The notes: a model not told the origin generated them from the letters alone. Positions 43,980 to 53,617 are shown, counted from the first letter of the stretch. The stretch is 64,000 bases of DNA from Clostridiales bacterium UBA1770 (GCA_002315325.1 DCGU01000090.1:32688-96687), one strand, 5' to 3'. Program-made: numbers and translations.

Positions 43980-44750
43980 TTACAGTCTGCGGATATGCAT
44001 ACCGCCGTCAACGCTGACGGACTGGCCGGTCGTATACCCGAGTGCACCTGTGCACAGCGCCAAAATCGTTTTTGCACAGTCATCCGGTTGACCCCAACGT
44101 CCCTGCGGTACCAAACCGCCTGCAATCAAATTATCATATTTTTCTTTTACCGTTGCCGTCATACCCGTTGCAATAACGCCGGGGCAAATTTCATTGACCA
44201 ATATACCCTCACCGGCAAGTCTGTCGGCAAACAGCGTGGTAATCATCGTCACACCGGCTTTGGAAATGCAGTATTCCCCGCGGGAAGTCGAACTGGTGTA
44301 CGCGGAGCAGGAAGAAACGTTAACGACGTAGCCGCGCAGTCCCGTTTCGGGGTCACGCTCCTGTAACAGCATCTGACGGGCAGCAAGCTGCGTCAAAAAG
44401 AGCGTACCGCGCGTATTGATATCGGTAACGAAGTCATAGCTTTCTTCCGTCATATCCAAAATGTCGTTTCTGACCTTGGGCGCCACACCGGCAACGTTGA
44501 CAAGTACCGTCAGGTTTCCGAACGTGTTGACCGCAGTTTGTACCATATTGGCGCGATCGGCACTGTCGGCAATATTTCCCTTGCAATAGACGCAAGCCGT
44601 ACCGAACGGCGCAAATTTATCGGCGACTTTTTCTGCGTCGGCAACGTCACATGCCAACACGGAAAATCCGTTGTCAATCAGCCGTGCAACCGTAGCAAAT
44701 CCGATGCCGCCTGCAGCACCGGTCACGAGAGCTGTTTTTTTGCTGTTCAT
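43980..44750 (-). CDS. Short-chain dehydrogenase/reductase
   Basis: A 256-residue classical SDR. The cofactor motif is TGAAGGIG near residue 10, NVAG replaces the usual NNAG, and the catalytic Ser-Tyr-Lys are in VNVSSC and YCISK. ACDVADAEK suggests NAD preference (acidic residue after strand 2), which is inference. AAGGAG precedes the ATG. Sequence similarity to FabG is generic; context points to oxidation or reduction of a sugar or uronate. Confidence 0.9.
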   Translation of the reverse strand: MNSKKTALVTGAAGGIGFATVARLIDNGFSVLACDVADAEKVADKFAPFGTACVYCKGNIADSADRANMVQTAVNTFGNLTVLVNVAGVAPKVRNDILDMTEESYDFVTDINTRGTLFLTQLAARQMLLQERDPETGLRGYVVNVSSCSAYTSSTSRGEYCISKAGVTMITTLFADRLAGEGILVNEICPGVIATGMTATVKEKYDNLIAGGLVPQGRWGQPDDCAKTILALCTGALGYTTGQSVSVDGGMHIRRL

Positions 44751-44781
44751 TTTAATACTCCTTCTACGTTCCGAAAGAAAA

Positions 44782-46632
44782 TTATTGTATTTTATAAGTC
44801 ATTGAGAATCGATGCCCGCGAATCAAGGCACGCAACGAAATACGGTAAATCGGGCCGCCCCATTTTTGTGGGATGGATTCGTCATCGGTATACGGTTCCG
44901 CCACAGCGGAAATGCAGCCGGGGTCAAACAGAATTTCAGCGCACACGTCGCCGTTTTGCAGCCGCACTCTTCCCTGGCCTATTTCCACGTCAGCACGAAC
45001 GATAATCGATTCGCTGACGGCGTTCATATCACCGCTGAAATTAAAATAATCCTGCACGGTCAACGAGCCGCGTTCGCCGCGTTCAAACAGCACCTTTCGC
45101 GAAAAGGCAATCAAGCCGGCCTCCGGTACGTAGGCGTGCGCCAAATCCATGGCCACGTACACCCGGTCCGATTCGGTTTGATAGGTAAAGTTCTGCGCAG
45201 CTGCCGTCTTTCCTTCGCGCTGTCCGGCACCGTTAATCACCGGCAGATTGTGCCAATTGCTTTGGCAATTGAACAGCTCGTACCGCTGATTACTGAACGT
45301 TTTTGCCGTATAAACACCGGAGCCCAAATCAATCACGAGCGGCTGCCCGTCACAATATAAGATATAGGAACCGACGTCGTCGTGATTGTGACTTTCGGCA
45401 TTATGATGTCCTTTTACCGCAAAGAAAAAACCTTTTTGGCGATCGTTCGCCGTACTTGCCGCCGTCACAATTTGAATATTAGGATAGTAAACGTCATTGG
45501 CGGGAAGCGGTTTTGGTGTCGCGTTTCGAATGGCTTCTATATATGGCAACACACACAAAAAGCCATGCAGATTGCCGACGTCATAAGGCAGCGGCGTCGT
45601 ATGTGCGAGCGTCGCGGCAAACGAACAAAAGTCACCGTTACCGCTGCGTTGTCCGTACGACCACATTTTACCGACGTTCAATTCCTGTTTGGGGGATGCA
45701 TCGTTAAAATTCAGTACCCATCCGTTTCCAACGTACATACTCGGCAAATAATTCACCATGCGGTCCAAGTGGTTATCTTGATAAAACGCGAGTTCACCGC
45801 CGCTGGCACGGTCAAGAAGCCAAACGGTTTCCAATACGGCGCCGACGGAATGCTCCCAGTAAGACGTACCTTCGTCGATTCCGCCGTCTTGGGGCACGTC
45901 ACGCAAATAGGCGTCCTGAATTTCCAGACATTTGGCAATTCCCTGCCGTTTTCGGCGGAAATCCGGTTCGGACAGCAAAAAGACCGTCAGCAGGTTGGAC
46001 GTAATCCATGGGGTCCAATTGTTGAGCACTGCCCGCTTCGTACGGTCGTATCCCATCCACCAAAAACCGTTATAGTTCAAAAAGACGGTTTTGATTCTGC
46101 GGTCAAGCTCCGTTTCCAAATAATACACCAATTCCGGGGCAACGCGCATCAATTCGTCAGCCAAAAGATATTTAGCCCACGTCAAAAGAGACGCCGTTTC
46201 TGCAGCAAACAAATCGATATACGTCTGCCGCGTGCCGTTCGGCATATCGCAGCGTTCTTCTATCGGGTAATGTGCCGATACGCCCCAAAAGGCCTCTTCG
46301 GCAATTGACTGCAACCCGTTCAGTATTTCGTCGACAAACCGGCCTCGATGCTCGATACACTCGGCCAAAACCAATTTGGACAATCTTGACCGCTTGGCAA
46401 AATAGACCTGTTCCATATTTTGCCGATTGCCGGTTCTGCGAAAATCTAAACACAGCACGGCGGGGATTTGCGGCCACGGCGTTCCGACAAGCGCGTCGAT
46501 GTGATACGTGACGGCGTCGCGTACGTCATCGGGAACCGCATTCCAGAAATTTCTGCAGGTTGCCGGCGGGATAATCACGCGGTCAAGCGCGATTTTTTCC
46601 AAAGGGTGCTGCTGCAGCCATTCCGTATACAT
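44782..46632 (-). CDS. Heparinase II/III family protein (putative polysaccharide lyase)
   Basis: A 616-residue heparinase II/III-like protein: an N-terminal alpha/alpha toroid (about 60-340, with WTPWITSNLL and DEGTSYWEHSVGA) and a C-terminal beta-sandwich opening with AESHNHDDVGSYILY. The Tyr in TSYWEH and the His in SHNHDD correspond to catalytic positions in this lyase superfamily. No signal peptide, so it acts on imported oligosaccharides. AGGAGG precedes the ATG. The substrate could be a uronate-containing glycan; the sequence does not decide. Confidence 0.86.
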   Translation of the reverse strand: MYTEWLQQHPLEKIALDRVIIPPATCRNFWNAVPDDVRDAVTYHIDALVGTPWPQIPAVLCLDFRRTGNRQNMEQVYFAKRSRLSKLVLAECIEHRGRFVDEILNGLQSIAEEAFWGVSAHYPIEERCDMPNGTRQTYIDLFAAETASLLTWAKYLLADELMRVAPELVYYLETELDRRIKTVFLNYNGFWWMGYDRTKRAVLNNWTPWITSNLLTVFLLSEPDFRRKRQGIAKCLEIQDAYLRDVPQDGGIDEGTSYWEHSVGAVLETVWLLDRASGGELAFYQDNHLDRMVNYLPSMYVGNGWVLNFNDASPKQELNVGKMWSYGQRSGNGDFCSFAATLAHTTPLPYDVGNLHGFLCVLPYIEAIRNATPKPLPANDVYYPNIQIVTAASTANDRQKGFFFAVKGHHNAESHNHDDVGSYILYCDGQPLVIDLGSGVYTAKTFSNQRYELFNCQSNWHNLPVINGAGQREGKTAAAQNFTYQTESDRVYVAMDLAHAYVPEAGLIAFSRKVLFERGERGSLTVQDYFNFSGDMNAVSESIIVRADVEIGQGRVRLQNGDVCAEILFDPGCISAVAEPYTDDESIPQKWGGPIYRISLRALIRGHRFSMTYKIQ

Positions 46633-46653
46633 ATCACAATTCCTCCTGTTTGA

Positions 46654-47970
46654 TTATTTCTTGGAGAAAAATGATTTATAAATCGGCGTGTAGACCTCGG
46701 TATCACGCACAGCGCAGCCCGGCGTACCGCCCGGTTGACGCATAATTTCGGTACATTTACCGCACGCCATACAAAGTTTATCGATATCCGTCTGTCCGTT
46801 TTGCAAAATCTGCTTGGCAATATCAGGATTGGCCAACGTGGCACGACCGTAACCTGCCATGGCAAACCAACCTTCATTGATACAGGCAGCGGCGACGCGG
46901 GCAGACTCGGTTCCCAGGAAAGAAAGACCGGAGCAAATGACCGGCACGTCCGGGACAACGGAAGCCACCTCGCGGATGCCCTGCAGCATTCTGGCAACAC
47001 CCTGCATGGGATGTTCGGGCGGTTCATAACCACCCATGGCATACGGACGATTCACGTGCGGGTTAAAATACGGGTTGCCCATCGTGAAATCCATCAGCGG
47101 CATCCCGGCCTTTGCCAGTTCACCGATCAGACGCTTTGCCTCATCCCAATCCGGTTCAATGCCGCACCCGGGTTTTACACCGAAACCATAGGGATATTCG
47201 AAACCGTCGTACAAATTAACGCGGGTGGATATGATAAAGTTGTCCGTTGCAAGCGCCATGGCATTTTTAACGGTTTCACGTAACAATCTCGTTCTGTTTT
47301 CGAAACTGCCGCCGTATTTACCGGGGCGCTCGAACGCGGATAACAATTCGCACAAAAGATAGCGATGGCAGCTCTTAATATCGACGCCGTCAAATCCCGC
47401 TTTTTTGGCCAAAGCGGCACTGTCCAACAATGCTTCCCCTACACGGTCCAAGTATTCATCCGTCACAATGCGGTCGGCAGCAATCGGCTTATCCTTTTCA
47501 AAAATCGGATCGTTATAGGCGATTAAAGGTGCCGGCGTACCTTCCGGTTTACTGTAACGGCCGGAATGCGTCAGCTGCAGAATAACGACGGGTTCATATC
47601 CATTTTCGTGCAGGCAAGTGGACTTGATATCTTCCAAAATGGCTTTGAAATCACCCAAATTGTCTTCACGCATATAAGATTGCCGCGGATTGGCACGGCC
47701 TTCCGGCAGAACGGCTGTGGCTTCATACCAAATGACACCGGGGCCGCCCGCTGCAAACCGATGATAACGGCGCTTCGTTAATTCGTCGGGAGAACCGGTA
47801 AAGGTGCTGTCGCAGCCCTCCATCGCCTGGTAAGCGATACGGTTCGGTATCGTCAAACCTTTTACGGTAAGCTTCTGCGATAAAACGGCAGTATCCGCTG
47901 TGTACGGCAAAGAAACGCCGGATTCGAGACACAAAGATGCAAAGTCTGATTTATTTTTTGGCACGTGCAT
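46654..47970 (-). CDS. NADH:flavin oxidoreductase (old yellow enzyme family) with Cys cluster
   Basis: A 438-residue FMN TIM-barrel oxidoreductase. Family features are IPNRIAYQAMEG, QLTHSGRYS, GFDGVDIKSCHRYLL and the ENRTRLLRE motif. A C-terminal cluster C-x2-C-x3-C-x11-C (LCMACGKCTE then GCAVRD) resembles the 4Fe-4S site of 2,4-dienoyl-CoA-reductase-like members, but the usual C-terminal FAD/NAD domains are absent. Such enzymes reduce activated C=C bonds. It starts 5 bases after the rRNA methyltransferase gene, which may drive its transcription. Confidence 0.88.
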   Translation of the reverse strand: MHVPKNKSDFASLCLESGVSLPYTADTAVLSQKLTVKGLTIPNRIAYQAMEGCDSTFTGSPDELTKRRYHRFAAGGPGVIWYEATAVLPEGRANPRQSYMREDNLGDFKAILEDIKSTCLHENGYEPVVILQLTHSGRYSKPEGTPAPLIAYNDPIFEKDKPIAADRIVTDEYLDRVGEALLDSAALAKKAGFDGVDIKSCHRYLLCELLSAFERPGKYGGSFENRTRLLRETVKNAMALATDNFIISTRVNLYDGFEYPYGFGVKPGCGIEPDWDEAKRLIGELAKAGMPLMDFTMGNPYFNPHVNRPYAMGGYEPPEHPMQGVARMLQGIREVASVVPDVPVICSGLSFLGTESARVAAACINEGWFAMAGYGRATLANPDIAKQILQNGQTDIDKLCMACGKCTEIMRQPGGTPGCAVRDTEVYTPIYKSFFSKK

Positions 47971-47975
47971 ACGCT

Positions 47976-49130
47976 TTACCCTCTTTTCGGTCCGTCCGTG
48001 ACGGGACGGAAATATTCATATAAGTTACAGGGAATCATCCCGTTGTACAGTTTTCTGACTTTATCGGCACGTTTTCTGCCGCCGACACCGTACAGTTTCT
48101 CAAAATAGTCACAAGACGTCAAAACATAAATTTGCCACGGTGCAAAACCGGAAAAGCGCCGGCCGACGTCGCGGTACAGTGCCTCGACTTCCGTTTTATC
48201 CATCATTCGTTCCCCGTAGGGCGGATTGCAAATAATGGTACCGCGGCAGTTTTCCTTTTCAATCTTGCGGGCATCGGCGCAAAAAATACGCAGATGGTCG
48301 GCAACGCCGGCGCGTACGGCATTGGCACAAACAACGGGCAGCATTTTCGCATCGATATCCGATGCGTACACCCGATAATCAGCGTCTTTTTTCACGGCAG
48401 CCTCGGCATCTTCCTTCGCCTGCTTCCACAGTGCGGCGGGAAGATTAGCAAACGCCTCCCCTGCAAACGACCGGTGCATACCGGGAGCGATATTGGCCTG
48501 CAGCATAGCCCCTTCAATCGCAATGGTACCGGAACCGCAAAACGGGTCCCACAACAGCACGTCGGGACGCAGGTGCGCAATTTGCACAAGCCCTGACGCA
48601 AGCGTTTCACGCAAGGGGGCGGCGCCGGCTGCAGGACGATAACCGCGCTTATGCAGCGGATCACCCGAGGTGTCCAGCATCAACGTCACTTCGTCTTTGA
48701 ACAAAAAGAATTCCACACGGTATTTGACACCGGTTTCCGGAAACCAGGAAAGATGATAACGGTCGCCCAACCGATTGACAATGGCTTTCTTGATAATCTT
48801 TTGGCAATCGGGAACGGAAAACAACGTACTTTTAACCGAGTGCCCTGTCACGGGGAACTCATCGTCGCGGCCGATCCATTCCTCCCACGGCAGTGCGTAG
48901 GTGCCGTCAAACAAACCGGCAAACGTTGTCACGGGGAATCTGCCGATTTGCACGTAAACCCGTTCCGCCGTCCGCAGCCAAACGTTGGCACGGGCAACGT
49001 CTGCCTCGGTGCCGAGGAACGTCACGCGGCCGTCAATTGTTTCGATACGCTTCAACCCAAGCGCATCTATTTCGTCGTCCAGCAGTTTTTCCAAGCCGAA
49101 CAGACAGGTGGCAACCATTGTAATTTGCAT
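47976..49130 (-). CDS. THUMP-domain RNA N2-guanine methyltransferase (RlmL N-terminal type)
   Basis: A 384-residue protein with an N-terminal THUMP domain (about 40-160) and a Rossmann methyltransferase domain with DPFCGSGTIAIEGA and the catalytic NPPYGER. This matches the YpsC/RlmL group that methylates 23S rRNA G2445. The ribosome site is weak (GAGA). It lies 26 bases after pepF and 5 bases before the OYE-family gene. Confidence 0.9.
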   Translation of the reverse strand: MQITMVATCLFGLEKLLDDEIDALGLKRIETIDGRVTFLGTEADVARANVWLRTAERVYVQIGRFPVTTFAGLFDGTYALPWEEWIGRDDEFPVTGHSVKSTLFSVPDCQKIIKKAIVNRLGDRYHLSWFPETGVKYRVEFFLFKDEVTLMLDTSGDPLHKRGYRPAAGAAPLRETLASGLVQIAHLRPDVLLWDPFCGSGTIAIEGAMLQANIAPGMHRSFAGEAFANLPAALWKQAKEDAEAAVKKDADYRVYASDIDAKMLPVVCANAVRAGVADHLRIFCADARKIEKENCRGTIICNPPYGERMMDKTEVEALYRDVGRRFSGFAPWQIYVLTSCDYFEKLYGVGGRKRADKVRKLYNGMIPCNLYEYFRPVTDGPKRG

Positions 49131-49156
49131 AAAAATCTCAGTTTCTTTCCAATCAA

Positions 49157-50974
49157 TCAGTTTTTATTTGTTTTTTGTGCGTACAGTTCCTTAAACTGAC
49201 GCACAGCGGAACGGAATGATTCAATGGCATCCTCGATGACTTCCGGCTTCGTCAGGTCGATATCGGCAACCTTTAAGCTGTCAAGCGGACTCTTGGAACC
49301 GCCGCATTTGAGGAATTCAATATACTTCTTCACGTATGCAGGACCTTCCGTCTCCATTTTCTTAACAACGGTAGCAGCCACGGAAATACAAGTTGAGTAC
49401 TTGTAGACGTAGAAATTATAGTAGAAGTGCGGAATGCGCATCCATTCACGGGCAATCGGTTCGTCACAAACGACACGCGGTCCGAAATATTTCTTCACAA
49501 GACCGTAGTAGGTTTTATTCAAAAGGTCGGCCGTTAAGATTTCTCCTTTTTCCACCAAGGCGTGCATTTCCTTTTCAAACTCGGCAAACATGGTTTGACG
49601 GAACAACGTCCCCTTGTAGGTGTCCATCAATTGGTTCAGCACGTAGAGTTTTTCGTCATCGCTTTGGCTTTCGCGCAATTTTTTATTTGCCAGCAAAAGT
49701 TCGTTGACAGTGGAAGCTACTTCAGCCACAAAAATAGTATAATCGGATTCGTGCGGTTTATTATACGTTCTGGAAAAATAGCTGTGCATGGAATGGCCGC
49801 ACTCATGTGCCAACGTAAATACGTCGTCAAACGTTCCCTTAAAGTTCAAAAGAATGTAGGGCTCCATGCCATAGCAGCCGGAGCTGTATGCCCCGCCGCG
49901 TTTGCCGCGATTGGGGAATACGTCGAGCCATCCTTTTTTCGTCAGCCCCCCTTCCAACGTATCGTGGTACTCGTCGCCGTAAATCTTCGCCATATCCAAC
50001 GTTTCCCGAATACCCTCTTCAATCGAGTATTCGCGGTCCAAATCCCCAAGCAGCGGCGGATAAATATCGTACATATGCAAAGACGAAACACCGAGCACTT
50101 CTTTTTTGATGTCGTAATACTCAAACAGGGCGTCAAGATTGTTGCTGACGGTATCAATCAAATTGTTATAAATGGACGGCGTCACTTCGTCATGAAAAAC
50201 GGAAGCAGTCAGACTGTTCTCAAAATGACGTATTTTAGCGTCGGTTACACGTTCTTTGACAAAACCGTTCATCAACGTGGCGTAGGTATTGCCGAATTGA
50301 TTATACGTTTTATAAAGCGTATTGAAGGCGGCACGGCGCACGCGGCGGTCCTTATTCATCATAAAGGGCACGTAGTTGGTATCGGTCAGTTCAACGGATT
50401 TACCGGTTTCATCCTTGATTTTGCCAAAACGGATATCCGAATCGCTGATGATATCGCGGACGTCGGAAGCGGTACCCAAGCACTGCCCCATATCGGCCAT
50501 AACCTTTTCGCATTCATCGGAAAGCGTGTACGGTTTGAACCGCATTTCTTTATCAATCAGCCGACGGTATGCGGCGAGTTCGGGACATTCGGCATACCAT
50601 TTTTCAAGCGTGTTTCCGTCCAAACGCAGCAAAGACGGCGTTACAAAGTAGGAGGCGGAACCGGCGCGGTTTGCCAAATCCATTACTTTTCCGACACGGG
50701 CTTGGTTGGCATTCACAGAAGTATCCACGTCAAACGAACGTGCGGCATATTCGTACAGGCGATTAATTAATAAATCAATGGCACAGTAATCTTTCAACAT
50801 GGAAAGCAGTGCGTCTGCACAAGATGACATCGTTTTTTCATGTGCGGGAAAAGCCGCAATCATTTTTTCGGCCTTGTCGAAATCGGCGGAAAAGGCGGCG
50901 TCATCGGCATAGATGACCGACAGGTCCCATTTATATTTTGCAGGAATTTCATCACGAGAATTATACTGTTGCAT
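49157..50974 (-). CDS. pepF: Oligoendopeptidase F
   Basis: A 605-residue M3 family zinc metallopeptidase that degrades short peptides in the cytoplasm. The zinc motif is H390-E-C-G-H394 in TLAHECGHSMHSYF, with FVAEVASTVNELLL supplying the third ligand Glu downstream. The length is that of PepF. GGAGG precedes the ATG. It heads a run of seven closely spaced minus-strand genes ending at 41192. Confidence 0.95.
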   Translation of the reverse strand: MQQYNSRDEIPAKYKWDLSVIYADDAAFSADFDKAEKMIAAFPAHEKTMSSCADALLSMLKDYCAIDLLINRLYEYAARSFDVDTSVNANQARVGKVMDLANRAGSASYFVTPSLLRLDGNTLEKWYAECPELAAYRRLIDKEMRFKPYTLSDECEKVMADMGQCLGTASDVRDIISDSDIRFGKIKDETGKSVELTDTNYVPFMMNKDRRVRRAAFNTLYKTYNQFGNTYATLMNGFVKERVTDAKIRHFENSLTASVFHDEVTPSIYNNLIDTVSNNLDALFEYYDIKKEVLGVSSLHMYDIYPPLLGDLDREYSIEEGIRETLDMAKIYGDEYHDTLEGGLTKKGWLDVFPNRGKRGGAYSSGCYGMEPYILLNFKGTFDDVFTLAHECGHSMHSYFSRTYNKPHESDYTIFVAEVASTVNELLLANKKLRESQSDDEKLYVLNQLMDTYKGTLFRQTMFAEFEKEMHALVEKGEILTADLLNKTYYGLVKKYFGPRVVCDEPIAREWMRIPHFYYNFYVYKYSTCISVAATVVKKMETEGPAYVKKYIEFLKCGGSKSPLDSLKVADIDLTKPEVIEDAIESFRSAVRQFKELYAQKTNKN

Positions 50975-51005
50975 ACGTGAGCCTCCAATAAAAATATTTT
51001 ATTAT

Positions 51006-51034
51006 ATTATAACACATTCATTTTAGGGCGTCTA
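51006..51034 (-). promoter_or_regulatory. Candidate pepF promoter
   Basis: Minus strand TAGACG (51029-51034), 17-base spacer, TATAAT (51006-51011) with an extended TGT before it. Confidence 0.5.
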
Positions 51035-51047
51035 CCTTTTTCCGTAT

Positions 51048-51080
51048 AAAAAAGCAGCGCGCCGCAATGCGGCACGCTGC
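51048..51080 (-). terminator. Terminator after the COG2509-type flavoprotein
   Basis: Minus strand GCAGCG-GCCGC pairs with GCGGC-CGCTGC (one mismatch, 3-base loop), then six T. Confidence 0.88.
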
Positions 51081-51090
51081 CCGGAAATCC

Positions 51091-52467
51091 TTATTTAAGT
51101 GTTTCGGCAATATACCGTGCTACGTGAACACCGCCGGCCGAAGCATGAGACAGCGAATGCGTTACACCGCTGCCGTCACCGATGACGAACAACCCTTTGC
51201 TCGAGGTTTCGAGATTGTTATCCAGCGACACTTCCATGTTATAAAACTTGACTTCAACGCCGTACAAAAGCGTATCGTCATTGGCCGTACCGGGTGCAAC
51301 TTTATCCAGGGCGTAAATCATTTCAACGATACCGTCCAAAATTCGCTTGGGCATCACCAAACTCAGATCGCCGGGCGTTGCCTTGAGCGTGGGCGTTACA
51401 AATGATTTTTCAATTCTTTTTTCGGTACTTCTTTGTCCGCGAATCAAATCGCCGAACCGCTGCACGATCACGCCGCCGCCCAACATATTGGACAGGCGTG
51501 CGATGCTTTCACCGTACCCGTTACTGTCACGGAACGGTTCGGTAAAATGTTTGGAAACCAGCAGTGCAAAATTGGTATTTCCCGTCTGCTTGGCGGGGTC
51601 CTCGTAGCTATGGCCGTTGACGGTCACGATACCGTTGGTATTTTCCGTTACGACACTGCCGCGCGGGTTCATACAGAAGGTACGAACCAAATCCTGATAT
51701 TTTTCGGTTTTATACACAATTTTACTTTCGTACACAGCATCGGTGATGTGTTTGAAAACGTCGGCCGGCAATTCAACGCGAACACCGATATCCACACGGT
51801 TGGAAAACGTCGGAATGTTCAATTCGGCGCAAACCGTCTCCATCCACTTACTGCCGCTGCGGCCGACGGACACGATGCATTCGCGGCCGACGAAAACGTC
51901 ACCGTCCGTAACAGCCTCGTAGGCACCGTCTTTTTTGACGATTTTACGGACCGGCGTTTTGAAATAAAAATCAACTTTTTGCGATAATTCGTTGTAAATA
52001 TTCTGCAAAACAACGTAATTTATATCCGTACCCAAATGGCGGACGGAGGCGTCGAGCAAATGGAGATTGCTGCGCAGACATTCCGTGCGGAGCGAAGAAG
52101 ACGCCGTGGAAAACAGTTTGGTACACTGTCCGCCGTGCGACACGTTGATATCATCCACGTAGCGCATCAGTTCCAGCGCCTTTTCTTTGCCGACGTACTT
52201 ATACAGTGTGCCGCCGAATTCATTGGTAATATTATATTTACCGTCGGAGAACGCGCCTGCCCCGCCGAACCCGTTCATAATGGAACAGGTAGAGCATCCG
52301 ATACATTTGGTTACCTTTACACCGTCAATCGGGCATTTTCTTTCTTCAAGCGGCTTGCCCGCTTCCATCACGGCAATTTTTAAATCGGGACGAAGCATCG
52401 ACAATTCATAGGCAGAAAAAATGCCACCGGGTCCGGCACCGATGACAATAACGTCGTATTGTTTCAT
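51091..52467 (-). CDS. FAD-dependent dehydrogenase, COG2509 type
   Basis: A 458-residue flavoprotein with an N-terminal FAD motif VIVIGAGPGGIFSAYEL, then a Cys-containing stretch CPIDGVKVTKCIGCSTC and GFGGAGAFSDGKYN that mark the uncharacterised COG2509 family. The C-terminal GLFVIGDGSGVTHSLSHASAGG closes the FAD site. Physiological substrate is unknown. GAGGTG lies 11 bases before the ATG. It is downstream of a tRNA gene on the same strand without a T-tract terminator between them, so it may be co-transcribed. Confidence 0.85.
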   Translation of the reverse strand: MKQYDVIVIGAGPGGIFSAYELSMLRPDLKIAVMEAGKPLEERKCPIDGVKVTKCIGCSTCSIMNGFGGAGAFSDGKYNITNEFGGTLYKYVGKEKALELMRYVDDINVSHGGQCTKLFSTASSSLRTECLRSNLHLLDASVRHLGTDINYVVLQNIYNELSQKVDFYFKTPVRKIVKKDGAYEAVTDGDVFVGRECIVSVGRSGSKWMETVCAELNIPTFSNRVDIGVRVELPADVFKHITDAVYESKIVYKTEKYQDLVRTFCMNPRGSVVTENTNGIVTVNGHSYEDPAKQTGNTNFALLVSKHFTEPFRDSNGYGESIARLSNMLGGGVIVQRFGDLIRGQRSTEKRIEKSFVTPTLKATPGDLSLVMPKRILDGIVEMIYALDKVAPGTANDDTLLYGVEVKFYNMEVSLDNNLETSSKGLFVIGDGSGVTHSLSHASAGGVHVARYIAETLK

Positions 52468-52498
52468 TTGCAGAGTTCACCTCGGTTCTAAATTCCTC

Positions 52499-52532
52499 CG
52501 ACCGCGGTAATCCGCAAAGGGAGCCGCGGTCG
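52499..52532. repeat. Inverted repeat between the CAT tRNA and the flavoprotein gene
   Basis: CGACCGCGG (52499-52507) pairs with CCGCGGTCG (52524-52532). On the minus strand it starts right after the tRNA CCA end and has no T tract, so it may guide tRNA 3' processing rather than terminate. Confidence 0.65.
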
Positions 52533-52609
52533 TGGTGGGCTATCAGGGACTTGAACCCCAGACCAACCGGTTATGAGCCGGTAGCTCTAACCAACTGAGC
52601 TAATAGCCC
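52533..52609 (-). tRNA. tRNA with CAT anticodon (Met, or Ile2 read as lysidine)
   Basis: Acceptor GGGCTAT pairs with ATAGCCC, followed by A and encoded CCA. The anticodon stem ACCGG/CCGGT holds CTCATAA, anticodon CAT at 52573-52575. The T arm has GGTTCAAGTCC. The TTGGTC variable region and TTCAAGTCC resemble tRNA-Ile2 more than initiator tRNA, but Met cannot be excluded by eye. Confidence 0.93.
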
Positions 52610-52623
52610 GAAAAGCAGATATT

Positions 52624-52652
52624 ATTATACAATATCCGCCGATAAAAGTCAA
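52624..52652 (-). promoter_or_regulatory. Promoter of the CAT tRNA
   Basis: Minus strand TTGACT (52647-52652), 17-base spacer, TATAAT (52624-52629). Confidence 0.82.
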
Positions 52653-52669
52653 GAAAAAACGTTGAAAAG

Positions 52670-53617
52670 TCAATCCACGCGGGAACGTCTTTCCCCCTGC
52701 GTAAACGCTTTTATATTTTGAACGATTTCGTCAAGGCATCTGACGCGCGCTTCGTACGCGCCCCACGCCATATGCGGCGTCAGGCATACGTTCGGCAAAT
52801 CCTTTATCGCGTCAAACGGATGCCCCTGCGGGAACGGTTCGGCTGAATACACGTCGACGCCGAGTCCCCCAAGCTGTCCCTGCAGAACGGCCTTTGCAAC
52901 GGCAGACTCGTCGGTCACGGCACCACGTGCCGCGTTAATCAGTACCGCGCCCTTCTTCATTTTTGCCAATCGGTCCGCGTTAATCAGTCCGCGTGTGGCG
53001 TCGTTCAGCGGCGTATGAATTGAAATAATATCCGCTTCCCGACACACGGTATCAACGTCAACGCACATCACACCGTCAACCGGCGTACGTTTACAAACGA
53101 GGAGACGACAGCCGAGCGCCTGCGCAATACGGCCGACAGCCTGTCCGATATGCCCGTACCCGATAATCCCCCACGTTTTTCCGGCAATTTCACGATAAAA
53201 CGGCGTAAGACAGTTTGCAGCGCCGCCGGCAGAATAAGCACCGCTTTTCACGTGGTCGGAAAACTGCGGCAGATGCGTGTATAAGGAAAGTGCCATGGCT
53301 ATCGTCACCTGCGCCACGGAATTCGTGGAATACCCGGCAACGTTGGCGACACAGATGCCGTGAGCCCGGCAATACGTCAAGTCAATATTATCGTATCCCG
53401 TTGCGGCAATACAAATCAGACGCACCGTGGGAGACGCACCAAGCGTATTTTGATTGATTTTCACCTTATTGATGACAAGAACGTCTGCCCCAAGCGCACG
53501 TAGCGCAATTGCGTCCGGCGCGCTGGCCTCGTACGTTGTCAGTTCGCCGACCGCCGACAGCGGCGACAGGTCAAGGTCGCTCCCCAAAGTACCGGCATCC
53601 AAAGCAACGATTTTCAT
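52670..53617 (-). CDS. D-isomer 2-hydroxyacid dehydrogenase
   Basis: A 315-residue NAD-dependent dehydrogenase of the D-2-hydroxyacid family. The nucleotide-binding motif is IIGYGHIGQAVGR, and the catalytic Arg, Glu and His are in NAARGAV, VYSAEPF and TPHMAW. The family includes hydroxypyruvate/glyoxylate reductases and lactate dehydrogenases; VCKRTPV after the second strand hints at cofactor choice but does not settle it. GAAGGAG precedes the ATG. It is a single-gene transcript. Confidence 0.9.
   Translation of the reverse strand: MKIVALDAGTLGSDLDLSPLSAVGELTTYEASAPDAIALRALGADVLVINKVKINQNTLGASPTVRLICIAATGYDNIDLTYCRAHGICVANVAGYSTNSVAQVTIAMALSLYTHLPQFSDHVKSGAYSAGGAANCLTPFYREIAGKTWGIIGYGHIGQAVGRIAQALGCRLLVCKRTPVDGVMCVDVDTVCREADIISIHTPLNDATRGLINADRLAKMKKGAVLINAARGAVTDESAVAKAVLQGQLGGLGVDVYSAEPFPQGHPFDAIKDLPNVCLTPHMAWGAYEARVRCLDEIVQNIKAFTQGERRSRVD

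Noticed and set aside
49562..50770. A 402-codon frame antisense to pepF
   Set aside because: pepF is complete with its zinc motif; the antisense product has no family resemblance.
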